Shown here in pieces: positions 9,501 through 16,517 of a stretch of 21,292 bases of DNA; positions within the stretch are counted from its first letter, which is position 1, and the number at the start of each line of letters is the position of its first letter. The notes under the pieces are model-generated. The model did no database searches. It was given only the letters and a program-made list of their open reading frames with translations, and had not been told where the DNA came from. The stretch is from DASZMJ01 sp035551935 (GTDB lineage: Bacteria; Planctomycetota; Planctomycetia; Isosphaerales; Isosphaeraceae), in the NCBI GenBank assembly GCA_035551935.1, contig DASZMJ010000074.1, positions 1-21,292 of the forward strand, read 5' to 3'. The position numbers were made by a program, and so were the translations under genes.

Positions 9501-11052
9501 TGAACAGCGGCTGCGCGCGGTCGGAGAGGACGGCCAGGGGGGTGTCGGTCCCCATCGAGCCGATCGCCTCCTCGCCGTTGTTGCCCATCGGCGCGAGGAT
9601 GAATTTCAGGTCCTCGAGCGTGTAGCCGAAGGCCTGCTGGCGCTTGAGCAAGGTGTCGTGGTCGGGCTGGGGGACGTGCGGCGCCTCGGGGACCTCGGCG
9701 AGCGTGACGAGGTGCTCGCGGAGCCACTTGCCGTAGGGCCTGGCCGTCGCGATCGAGTGCTTCAACTCCTCGTCGTCGACGATCCGGCCCCGCTCCATGT
9801 CGACGAGGAACATCTTGCCCGGCTCGAGCCGGCCCTTGGACACCACGTCCTCGGGCGCGATGTCGAGCACGCCGACCTCGGAGGCCATGATGACCAGGTC
9901 GTCCTTGGTGACGTAGTAGCGGCTGGGACGCAGGCCGTTGCGGTCGAGCACGGCGCCGATCGTCTTGCCGTCGGTGAAGCCGACCGACGCCGGGCCGTCC
10001 CAGGGCTCCATCAGGCAGCCGTGGTACTGGTAGAAGTCCTTCTTGGCCTGGGACATCGTCTCGTGGTTTTCCCAGGCCTCCGGGATCAGGGCCATCATCG
10101 CGTGCGCCGGGCTGTAGCCGGCGCGGACGAGCAGCTCGACGGCGTTGTCGAGGCAGGCGGTGTCGCTCAGCCCCTCGTGGATGATCGGCAGGAGCTTGGC
10201 GACGTCGCCGGGCTCGAAGAGGTCCGAGTCGAACAGGGCCTCGCGGGCGCGCATCCAGTTGATGTTGCCGCGGAGGGTGTTGATCTCGCCGTTGTGGGCG
10301 ATCATCCGGTACGGGTGCGCCAGCTCCCAGCTCGGGAACGTGTTGGTGCTGAACCGCGAGTGGTACAGGCAGAGTGCGCTGACGAGGCTCGGGTCGTCGA
10401 GGTCGTCGGCGAAGTAGTCGCCGAGCTGCAAGGGCGTGAGCATCCCCTTGTAGACGAGGGTCCGGCACGAGAGGCTCGAGAAGTAGAAGAACCTGTGGTC
10501 GTCGAGGCCGGAGGACTCGATGGCCGACTCGAACCGCTTGCGGATGACGTAGAGCTTCCGCTCGAAGCGGTCGGGGTCGTCGAAGTTCGAGCCGACGAAG
10601 GCGTGGAACATCGCCGGCTCGACGGCCTTGGCCCCCTCGCCGAGGCTGGAGTTGTCCGTCTTCAGCCGCCGCCAGCCGAGGAACCGCTGGCCTTCCTCGG
10701 CGACGATCTCCTCGAAGAGCCGACGGCCGAACGCCTGCTGGCCGGGCTCGGGCGCGGCGAAGAGCGCGCCGACGCCGTAGGACCCGGGCTCGGGGAGCTT
10801 GATCCCCAGGGGCCGGCAGCGCCGCGCGAGGAAATCGTGCGGGATCTGGACGAGCAAGCCCGCGCCGTCGCCGGTGTTGTTCTCGCAGCCGCAGGCGCCG
10901 CGGTGGTTGAGGTTCCAGAGCGCCGTCAGGCCGTCGCGGACGATCCGGTGCGACTTGCGCCCCTTGAGGTCGACGAGGAAGCCGACGCCGCAGGCGTCGT
11001 GCTCGCGCGCGGGGTCGTAGAGCCCTTGCGGGGGGGGGTAGGCGTGGCTCAT
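6496..11052 (-). CDS. gltB: Glutamate synthase large subunit (GltB)
   Basis: A 1518-aa glutamate synthase large subunit, close to the usual length of about 1,500. The N-terminal glutamine amidotransferase uses Cys21 ('[10 protein letters not shown]'), exposed after removal of a 20-residue propeptide. A central domain follows, then the FMN-binding synthase domain ('[34 protein letters not shown]'). The 3Fe-4S cysteines are C1133, C1139 and C1144 ('[15 protein letters not shown]'), spaced as in E. coli. A C-terminal GXGXG beta-helix domain ends the fold. It channels ammonia from glutamine to 2-oxoglutarate, with electrons from GltD. The ATG at 11052 has AGGA nine to ten bases upstream. It begins one base after the LysR-type gene stops. 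The end 'EEEESIRR' and the stop codon come from the right inverted-repeat arm. Confidence 0.97.
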   Translation of the reverse strand: [1518 protein letters not shown]

Positions 11053-11053
11053 C

Positions 11054-12046
11054 TCAGGATTGTCCTTTGACGGCGGAGTCCGTCGGCTCGTCGCCCGCCG
11101 GCGACGACGGCCGGCCCGTGAGCACCTCGAGGAATCGCGAGGCAGTCGGGCTCAGCCGCCGGTTCCGGCGGTGGATGATCGCGATCGGCCGGGTCAGGCG
11201 CGGGTCGCGGAAGCGGACTGCCACCAGCGTCCCCGCGGCGACCTCGCGGGCCAGGGTCGGCTCGGGCAGGATCGCGACCCCCTCGGGGACCTCCACCGCC
11301 CGCTTGATGTTCTCGATATTATCAAATGCCAGGACCACATTCGCCTGCACCCCATGACGGCGCAGGTGGCGGTCGATCGCCCGTCGGATCGACAGGTCGG
11401 CGTCGAAGCCGACGATCGGCTCGCCGTCGAGGTCGGCGACGGCGACGTCCTTGGCCGTCGCCAGGCGGTGCGACGGGTGGACCGCCAGCACCATCTCCTC
11501 CTCGCGCCAGGGGATCGCGACCAGCTCGGGCCACTTCCTCGGGAACGAGATCAGGCCCAGCTCCGCCTCGCCGCGGACGACGCCCTCGACGACCTTCGTC
11601 GGGTGCTGGTACTCCAGCCGGACCTCGGCGCCCGGATACCGCCGCTCGAACGTCTGGACGTAGCGGCTCATGTGGTGCAGGCCGACCGAGTAGATCGCCG
11701 CGACCCGGACCGTGCCGGCGACCGCCGGCTCGTCGCCGAGCCGCTTGACCCGCCCCTCGATCTCGTAATACCGCTCGACCAGCCCCTTGCACCCCTCGTA
11801 GTAGACCGTCCCGTGCGGCGTCAGCGCCAGCGGCCGGTGCGACCGGTCGATGAGCTGGACCCCCAGGTGCCGCTCCAGGTTGTGGACCGCCTGGCTGGCC
11901 GAGCTCTGCGACAGCCCGTTCTCGGCCGCCCCGCGCGAGAAGCTCCCCCACCGCACGACGTCGCAGAAGACCTTGAGGGCCTCGATGCGGACGCCGTGCG
12001 CATGCGCGGCGGCGTGGTTCGATGGGCTGGCCGGAGCTCGTTGCAT
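11054..12046 (-). CDS. LysR-family transcriptional regulator
   Basis: A 330-aa LysR-type regulator. The winged helix-turn-helix covers about residues 19-80 ('RIEALKVFCDVVRWGSFSRGAAENGLSQSSASQAVHNLERHLGVQLIDRS'), followed by the linker helix and an effector-binding domain of the periplasmic-binding fold ('GTVRVAAIYSVGLHHMSRYVQTF' to 'GVAILPEPTLAREVAAGTLV'). I prefer the ATG at 12046 ('MQRAPASP'), which leaves a short N-tail. An ATG at 12145 would add 33 poorly conserved residues, and I cannot exclude it. It lies one base upstream of gltB on the same strand, so the two are co-transcribed. Control of glutamate synthase, as GltC does in Bacillus, is likely by context, but there the regulator gene is divergent. 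The ligand is unknown. Confidence 0.88.
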   Translation of the reverse strand: MQRAPASPSNHAAAHAHGVRIEALKVFCDVVRWGSFSRGAAENGLSQSSASQAVHNLERHLGVQLIDRSHRPLALTPHGTVYYEGCKGLVERYYEIEGRVKRLGDEPAVAGTVRVAAIYSVGLHHMSRYVQTFERRYPGAEVRLEYQHPTKVVEGVVRGEAELGLISFPRKWPELVAIPWREEEMVLAVHPSHRLATAKDVAVADLDGEPIVGFDADLSIRRAIDRHLRRHGVQANVVLAFDNIENIKRAVEVPEGVAILPEPTLAREVAAGTLVAVRFRDPRLTRPIAIIHRRNRRLSPTASRFLEVLTGRPSSPAGDEPTDSAVKGQS

Positions 12047-12188
12047 CGCCTGCGATCCTATCCTGTGCCATTCCCGAACGGCCGACACGCCCGCCCCGAG
12101 GGCCAAGCCCATACTCGACTTCGCGACGCTCGCGTCGGTATCCATGTCGGGGCCGCGGCGACGATCCCTCGATAATGCGCCGGCCGCG

Positions 12189-12207
12189 GTATTGAGAATC
12201 CCAATAC
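12189..12207. promoter_or_regulatory. LysR-type palindromic box (probable operator)
   Basis: A perfect inverted repeat, GTATTG - 7 bases - CAATAC, containing the T-N11-A pattern of LysR-type sites as ATTG-N7-CAAT. It lies in the AT-richer spacer upstream of the LysR-gltB gene train and overlaps the candidate -10. It therefore suits autoregulation of that operon. It could also influence the divergent TolC-like gene. Confidence 0.6.
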
Positions 12208-12235
12208 TAAACGCAGGGCATCATCGCCCCGTCAA
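12206..12235 (-). promoter_or_regulatory. Candidate promoter of the LysR-gltB operon
   Basis: On the minus strand, TTGACG (12230-12235), an 18-bp spacer, then TTTAGT (12206-12211). The -35 matches consensus at five of six positions and the -10 at four. Its -10 overlaps one end of the palindrome at 12189-12207, which would place a bound regulator over the transcription start. A transcript from here would begin near 12200, upstream of both possible LysR starts. Confidence 0.45.
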
Positions 12236-12319
12236 GACCATTCCTTGAAAAAGCGGCCGATTCGTCCCGATTATCGTTCCATCAGGCGATCGGCATCACA
12301 CGCATGCGGTAACGCAAGG

Positions 12320-12367
12320 CGATTGTTCGAATCCTTGGAAAGAGAACGATTTACGTCGATTGTTCGA
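12320..12367. repeat. Paired 11-bp direct repeat CGATTGTTCGA
   Basis: Two exact copies of CGATTGTTCGA at 12320-12330 and 12357-12367, starting 37 bp apart. They lie in the leader of the TolC-like gene and could be a regulator binding pair. Confidence 0.55.
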
Positions 12368-12385
12368 GGTAGTCACTCGATCTTG

Positions 12386-12409
12386 ATGCATCTATGCAAG
12401 TATGCATTG
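12386..12409. repeat. Three-unit 8-bp tandem repeat
   Basis: ATGCATCT, ATGCAAGT and ATGCATTG follow each other without gaps. Each starts with ATGCA, and the first and third contain the palindrome ATGCAT. Confidence 0.55.
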
Positions 12410-12571
12410 CCCAGCTTTTTTCCCCGATCGCCCTTACATCCCAGGTTTTGGAGATTCCCTAGAACCACAGAAGTCCGGGAACCGATGAGAAGAGGCGACG
12501 GCAGGAGGCCACCCTTGGTCTCGACGACCCTCTCGCGGGGTCATCGGGCCCGCGCGGGAGCAGGTCGAGCG

Positions 12572-14200
12572 ATGACCAAGCCACGGAGGATGTCGGGGCG
12601 CCGCTGGGCGGGGCTGGCCGTGGTCGCCCTCTGGGCGCTCCCGGCGACGGCCCTGGGCCAGTCGGCGCAGGTCGATACGGGGGGCCCCCCCGGCGTCCCG
12701 GTCGGCGGCAGCAGGCTCGGGCGGTCGCCGGGCGACCCGAACGCCGGCAGCGCGATCGGGCCGGCGCTGGGGGCCTCGGGCACGTCGTCGTTCGACGTCC
12801 TGCAAGGCGGCGGGCCGATCTCGGGGCGGCTCGGGCCGTCGGCCAGCCGCGCGCCGGCGGCGATCTTCGCGCCCCCCGCGCCCAATCTGATGGCGGCGCC
12901 GGCGTTCCGGCCGGCCCCCTCGCAGCCGGTGACCTTGCCGAACTACGGCAGCATCGAGGAGACCGGCCTGGCCGACGACCCCGGCCCGCCCGACGGCCTG
13001 ACCCTCGACGCCGCGATCGAGCGGTACGTGAGGAACAACCTCAACATCGTCGCCTACCGCTTCGAGATCCCGATGGCCGAGGCCGACGTCCTGACGGCCA
13101 GCCTCCGGAACAACCCGATCTTCTACGCCGACAGCCAGCTCGTCCCCTACGGCCAGTACTCCAACTCCCGGCCCGGCGGCCCGTTGCAGTTCGACGTGAA
13201 CATCACGATCCCCCTCGACGTCAATAACAAGCGCCGCGCCCGGATCCTCGTGGCGCAGCGGGCCAAGCGCGCCACCCAGGCGCAGCTCCAGGACGCGATC
13301 CGCCAGGGGATCGACAACCTGTACACCATCTACGTCGACGTCCAGGCCGCACGACAGAACCTGGTCATCAGCCAGGCGGGGCTGAAGAACATCCAGGAGC
13401 TCGAGCGACAGACGTGGGAACGGTTCAAGAGGGGAGACGTCACCCGGGGCACTTATGACGCGGTCGTCGTCCGGCTCCGGCAGACGGACCTCCAGGTCCG
13501 CGAGTCGATCCAGAAGCTCGCGCAGGCGAGGCGGGCGCTGGCCATCCAGCTCAACATCCTGCCGTCGCAGGCCGATCAGCTCCGGCTCCGCGCCTCGCTG
13601 AAAGACCAGCGCCCGCTGCCGATGACGCCCGATAAGCTGACCGAGACAGCCCTGAACGTCCGGCCCGACCTAATGGCCGTCCGGCTCGGCATCGGGCGCG
13701 CCCAGGCCGACGTCGCGCTGGCGCAGCGGAACCGGTTCCAGGACGTCTACGTCCTCGTGCAGCCGTACACCTTCCAGAACAACCAGCCCTTCGGCACCAA
13801 GAGCGCCACGTCGTACGCCATTGGCCTGACGGCCAACCTGCCGATCCTGAACCGCAACCAGGGCAACATCTCCCGCGCGCAGTACAACGTCCGCCAGACG
13901 CGGGTCGAGTACGAGGCGCTGGCGCGGCAGGTGGTCCTCGACGTCGACGGCGCCGTCCGCGAGTACCAGCTCAGCCTCGATGCGGCCGTCGAGTACGAGC
14001 GACGGATCGTCCCCGGTCAGCGGAGCGCCCTGGCTGAGGTCCAGAAGAATCGCGAGGCCGGCACCGTCAGCATCGGCGACTATCTCGATGCGCTGAAGGA
14101 CTTCAACGAGGTCTACCGCGCCTACCGCGACGCCCTGGTCCGCTACCGCCGCGCCGCGCTGGACCTCAACACCGCCGTCGGCATCCGGATCGTGCCCTGA
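12572..14200 (+). CDS. TolC-like outer-membrane efflux protein
   Basis: A 542-aa outer-membrane channel of the TolC/OEP family, the exit duct of a tripartite efflux pump. The signal peptide is clear ('MSGRRWAGLAVVALWALPATALG', cleavage near residue 29), with no lipobox Cys. A low-complexity Gly/Pro/Ala region of about 110 residues follows, longer than usual. The OEP domain then starts at 'GLTLDAAIERYVRNNLNI' (about 142) and shows the two-fold repeat of long coiled-coil hairpins ('RAKRATQAQLQDAIRQGIDNLY' and 'VRQTRVEYEALARQVVLDVDGAVREYQLSL'). The ATG at 12572 is chosen because it places the signal peptide at the N-terminus. Its natural partners are the adaptor and RND genes on the opposite strand at 16518-21135. 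Substrate unknown. Confidence 0.92.
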   Translation: MTKPRRMSGRRWAGLAVVALWALPATALGQSAQVDTGGPPGVPVGGSRLGRSPGDPNAGSAIGPALGASGTSSFDVLQGGGPISGRLGPSASRAPAAIFAPPAPNLMAAPAFRPAPSQPVTLPNYGSIEETGLADDPGPPDGLTLDAAIERYVRNNLNIVAYRFEIPMAEADVLTASLRNNPIFYADSQLVPYGQYSNSRPGGPLQFDVNITIPLDVNNKRRARILVAQRAKRATQAQLQDAIRQGIDNLYTIYVDVQAARQNLVISQAGLKNIQELERQTWERFKRGDVTRGTYDAVVVRLRQTDLQVRESIQKLAQARRALAIQLNILPSQADQLRLRASLKDQRPLPMTPDKLTETALNVRPDLMAVRLGIGRAQADVALAQRNRFQDVYVLVQPYTFQNNQPFGTKSATSYAIGLTANLPILNRNQGNISRAQYNVRQTRVEYEALARQVVLDVDGAVREYQLSLDAAVEYERRIVPGQRSALAEVQKNREAGTVSIGDYLDALKDFNEVYRAYRDALVRYRRAALDLNTAVGIRIVP

Positions 14201-14235
14201 TCGGAGTCGGGACACCGTCTCGCGAGGAATTCGCC

Positions 14236-14850
14236 ATGCCGAATCCCCCGAAGCCACGAACCCGTCGCCGGCCCGTCGTGGAGGGCCTGGAGGCGCGCGA
14301 CCTGCCGACGGTCCTGCCCGGCTGGGGCCTCCCCGCGCATCACCTGCGGGCCGCGGCCGTCGTGCCGACGCTGACGGCCCCGGGCGGGATCCTCACGCCG
14401 CACGAGCAGGCGCGCCAGCGGTTCGACGCCCGCTTCAGCGGGCCGTTGCGGATCGGGCCGGGCCGGTCGTCGGCCCAGTCGGCGTCGGTCTACATCCGCG
14501 CCGGGGGGACCAGCAACGCCTTCTTCCGCGGCATCGTCCTGATCGGCCTGACGATCCCGGCCGACCCGACCGCGCCCGTCACTGGACTCGCCTCGATCTT
14601 CCCCAGCAACGAGTCGGCGACGGGCAGTAACCTCGTCCTCGACCTGACCGCGCCCCGGCCCGCCGACGGCTCGCCCCCGACCGTCCTGGGCTGGACCGTC
14701 GACGGCGCCTCGGGCGGCCTCTGGGCCAACGCCGTCGGCAGCGGCACCCTGACCCTCCGCCTCAATCGCCGCGGCACCGCCGGCGCCATCTTCCAGGGCA
14801 ACATCGTCACGACCGGCGTCACCAACGTCCTGAACGCCGCGCACGTCTGA
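14236..14850 (+). CDS. Secreted protein with planctomycete LEARDLP motif
   Basis: A 204-aa protein of unknown function. It opens with 'RTRRRPVVEGLEARDLPT' (residues 8-25), the basic-plus-LExRxLP pattern found at the N-terminus of many exported planctomycete proteins, where it probably acts in export or cell-envelope targeting. The rest is Gly/Ala/Thr-rich, without cysteine and probably beta-strand rich ('SVYIRAGGTSNAFFRGIVLIGLTIP', 'GSGTLTLRLNRRGTAGAIFQGNIVTTGV'). A GAGGAA six bases upstream supports the ATG at 14236. It begins 35 bp after the TolC-like gene on the same strand, so they are probably co-transcribed. It ends 4 bp from the convergent CoADR gene. No enzymatic motif is seen. Confidence 0.82.
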   Translation: MPNPPKPRTRRRPVVEGLEARDLPTVLPGWGLPAHHLRAAAVVPTLTAPGGILTPHEQARQRFDARFSGPLRIGPGRSSAQSASVYIRAGGTSNAFFRGIVLIGLTIPADPTAPVTGLASIFPSNESATGSNLVLDLTAPRPADGSPPTVLGWTVDGASGGLWANAVGSGTLTLRLNRRGTAGAIFQGNIVTTGVTNVLNAAHV

Positions 14851-14854
14851 GCGG

Positions 14855-16507
14855 TCAGCCGGGCCGCGGGCCGCCGGCCCGAAGCATCTGGTAGGTGCGG
14901 TAGCCCCCGGCGAGGTTCGCGGCGTCGAAGCCCTCCTGCCGGAGCAGGCGGGTGGCCACGTAGCCGCGGAGGCCCGCCTGGCAGAAGACGATGAGCGGCC
15001 GGTCGCGCGGCAAGTCGCCGAGTCGGGCGCGGAGGTCGTCCACCGGGATCGGCCGCGCGCCCGGGATCGTGCCCGCGGCGAACTCGGCGGGCGTCCGGAC
15101 GTCGATCAGGGCGGCTTCCGGGTGCCCGTCGAGGTCCTCGGCGTAGACCTGCGGGTAGTCGCCGCGGGCGACCGCCGCGGCGACGAACCCGGCCATGTTG
15201 ACCGGGTCTTTCGCCGAGCCGAACTGGGGCGCGTAGGCCAGTTCGGCCTCCTCGAGGTCGAAGGCCGACAGGCCGGCCTGGATCGCCACGGCGAGGACGT
15301 CGATCCGCTTGTCGACCCCGTCGCCGCCGACCGCCTGCGCCCCGAGCAGCCGGCCGTTGCCGGGCTCGAACAGGAGCTTCAGCGTCATCGCCCGGGCGCC
15401 GGGATAATAGCCGGCGTGCTGATTCGGGTGGACGTAGATCTTCTGATACGACTTCCCCGCCTCTCGCAGCCGCTTCTCCGACAGCCCGGCCATCGCGGCG
15501 GTCCGGTCGAAGACGCGGACGATGGCGGTGCCCTGGGTGCCGCGGTACCGGCTGTCGCGGCCGAAGATGTGGTCGGCGGCGATCCGCCCCTGGCGGTTGG
15601 CGGGCCCGGCGAGCGGGACCTGGGCCGGCCCGCCGGTCAGGGCGTCGCGGACCTGGACGGCGTCGCCGACGGCGTAGATGTCGGGGTCGCTCGTGCGCAG
15701 GTGCTCGTCGACGACGATGCCGCCGCGTTCGCCGACGGCCAGGCCGGCGGCGACGGCCAGGCGGCTCTCCGGCCGGACCCCGACGGCGAGCACGACCAAG
15801 GCCGACGCCAGCCGCTCGCCCGACGTCAGGACCACGTCGATCCCCTCCGCCGACGGCTCGAACGCGCCGGACGACGCGCCGAGCCGGACGTCGACCCCGT
15901 GCGTCCTCAGCGACTCGGCCAGGGGGGAAGCCATCTCGGGGTCGAGCAGCGGGAGCACCTGGCCTTGCAGCTCGACCACGGTGGTCGCGAGCCCCCGGCG
16001 CGCGAGGTTCTCGGCCATCTCCAGGCCGATGTACCCCGCCCCGACGACCACCGCCCGCCGCGCCCCGCCGTCGATCGCGGCCTTGATGCGGTCGGTGTCC
16101 CGCAGGTCCCGCAGGGTGAAGATGCCCGGCAGGTCCACGCCCGGGACCGGCGGGCGGATCGGGGCGGCGCCCGGGGAGAGGATCAACTTGTCGTAGGGCT
16201 CGTCATATTCGGCCCCGTCGTCGAGCCGTCGGGCGCGGGCGACCTTGCGACCGCGGTCGATCGCCTCGATCGAGGTCCGCGGCCGGATGTCGAGCCGGAA
16301 CCGGCCGGTCAGCAGCGCCGGCTTGGCGACGAGCAGCTTGTCGCGGTCGGCGATCTCGCCGCCGATGTAGTAGGGCAGCCCGCAGTTGGCGAACGAGACG
16401 TCGGGCCCGCGCTCGAAGACGACGATCTCCGCCTCCTCCGAGAGCCGCCGCGCCCGGGCCGCGGCCGATGCCCCCCCCGCCACGCCGCCGACGATCACGA
16501 GCTTCAT
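14855..16507 (-). CDS. CoA-disulfide reductase-like protein with rhodanese domain
   Basis: A 550-aa fusion of an FAD/NAD(P)H pyridine-nucleotide-disulfide oxidoreductase with a C-terminal rhodanese domain. The reductase part has 'VIVGGVAGGASAAARARRL' (FAD), the single redox Cys42 in 'SFANCGLPYYIGG', 'AVVVGAGYIGLEMAENL' (NADH) and 'YAPQFGSAKDPVNMAG', as in CoA-disulfide/persulfide reductases. The rhodanese part has Cys509 in 'CQAGLRG'. Such fusions reduce CoA disulfide, CoA persulfide or polysulfide; the exact substrate here is inferred. The ATG at 16507 is chosen because it starts 'MKLVIVGGVAGG' and has GAGGGGA seven bases upstream. A start at 16546 would add 13 residues and overlap the RND gene. 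It begins 10 bp after the RND stop, so it belongs to the efflux operon. Confidence 0.93.
   Translation of the reverse strand: MKLVIVGGVAGGASAAARARRLSEEAEIVVFERGPDVSFANCGLPYYIGGEIADRDKLLVAKPALLTGRFRLDIRPRTSIEAIDRGRKVARARRLDDGAEYDEPYDKLILSPGAAPIRPPVPGVDLPGIFTLRDLRDTDRIKAAIDGGARRAVVVGAGYIGLEMAENLARRGLATTVVELQGQVLPLLDPEMASPLAESLRTHGVDVRLGASSGAFEPSAEGIDVVLTSGERLASALVVLAVGVRPESRLAVAAGLAVGERGGIVVDEHLRTSDPDIYAVGDAVQVRDALTGGPAQVPLAGPANRQGRIAADHIFGRDSRYRGTQGTAIVRVFDRTAAMAGLSEKRLREAGKSYQKIYVHPNQHAGYYPGARAMTLKLLFEPGNGRLLGAQAVGGDGVDKRIDVLAVAIQAGLSAFDLEEAELAYAPQFGSAKDPVNMAGFVAAAVARGDYPQVYAEDLDGHPEAALIDVRTPAEFAAGTIPGARPIPVDDLRARLGDLPRDRPLIVFCQAGLRGYVATRLLRQEGFDAANLAGGYRTYQMLRAGGPRPG
14860..14881. terminator. 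GC-rich hairpin between convergent genes (weak)
   Basis: A 7-bp perfect stem, CGGGCCG with CGGCCCG, around an 8-base loop, at the point where the plus and minus operons converge. No T run follows on either side, and part lies in the last codons of the CoADR gene, so a terminator role is only possible. Confidence 0.25.
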
Positions 16508-16517
16508 CGCGGTCCCC

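Larger units (their letters stand above)
12236..12571. other. Leader region of the TolC-like gene
   Basis: About 330 bp, less GC-rich than the genes, between the LysR-gltB promoter and the TolC-like start. The plus frame is open throughout (from an ATG at 12245), but its translation is basic, without a domain, and would bury the signal peptide. It is therefore read as untranslated. It holds two copies of CGATTGTTCGA and a three-unit 8-bp tandem repeat. I do not find a convincing sigma70 promoter by eye. Confidence 0.5.

Noticed and set aside
6076..11070. Very long plus-strand open frame opposite gltB
   Set aside because: Codon-bias shadow of gltB. Its translation is low-complexity Asp/Val/Arg-rich and has no domain, whereas GltB is complete on the other strand. 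The same holds for long frames opposite the permease, gltD, CoADR and RND genes.
12245..12571. Longer 651-residue version of the TolC-like protein
   Set aside because: It would put 109 basic, domain-free residues before an evident signal peptide and cover leader repeats.
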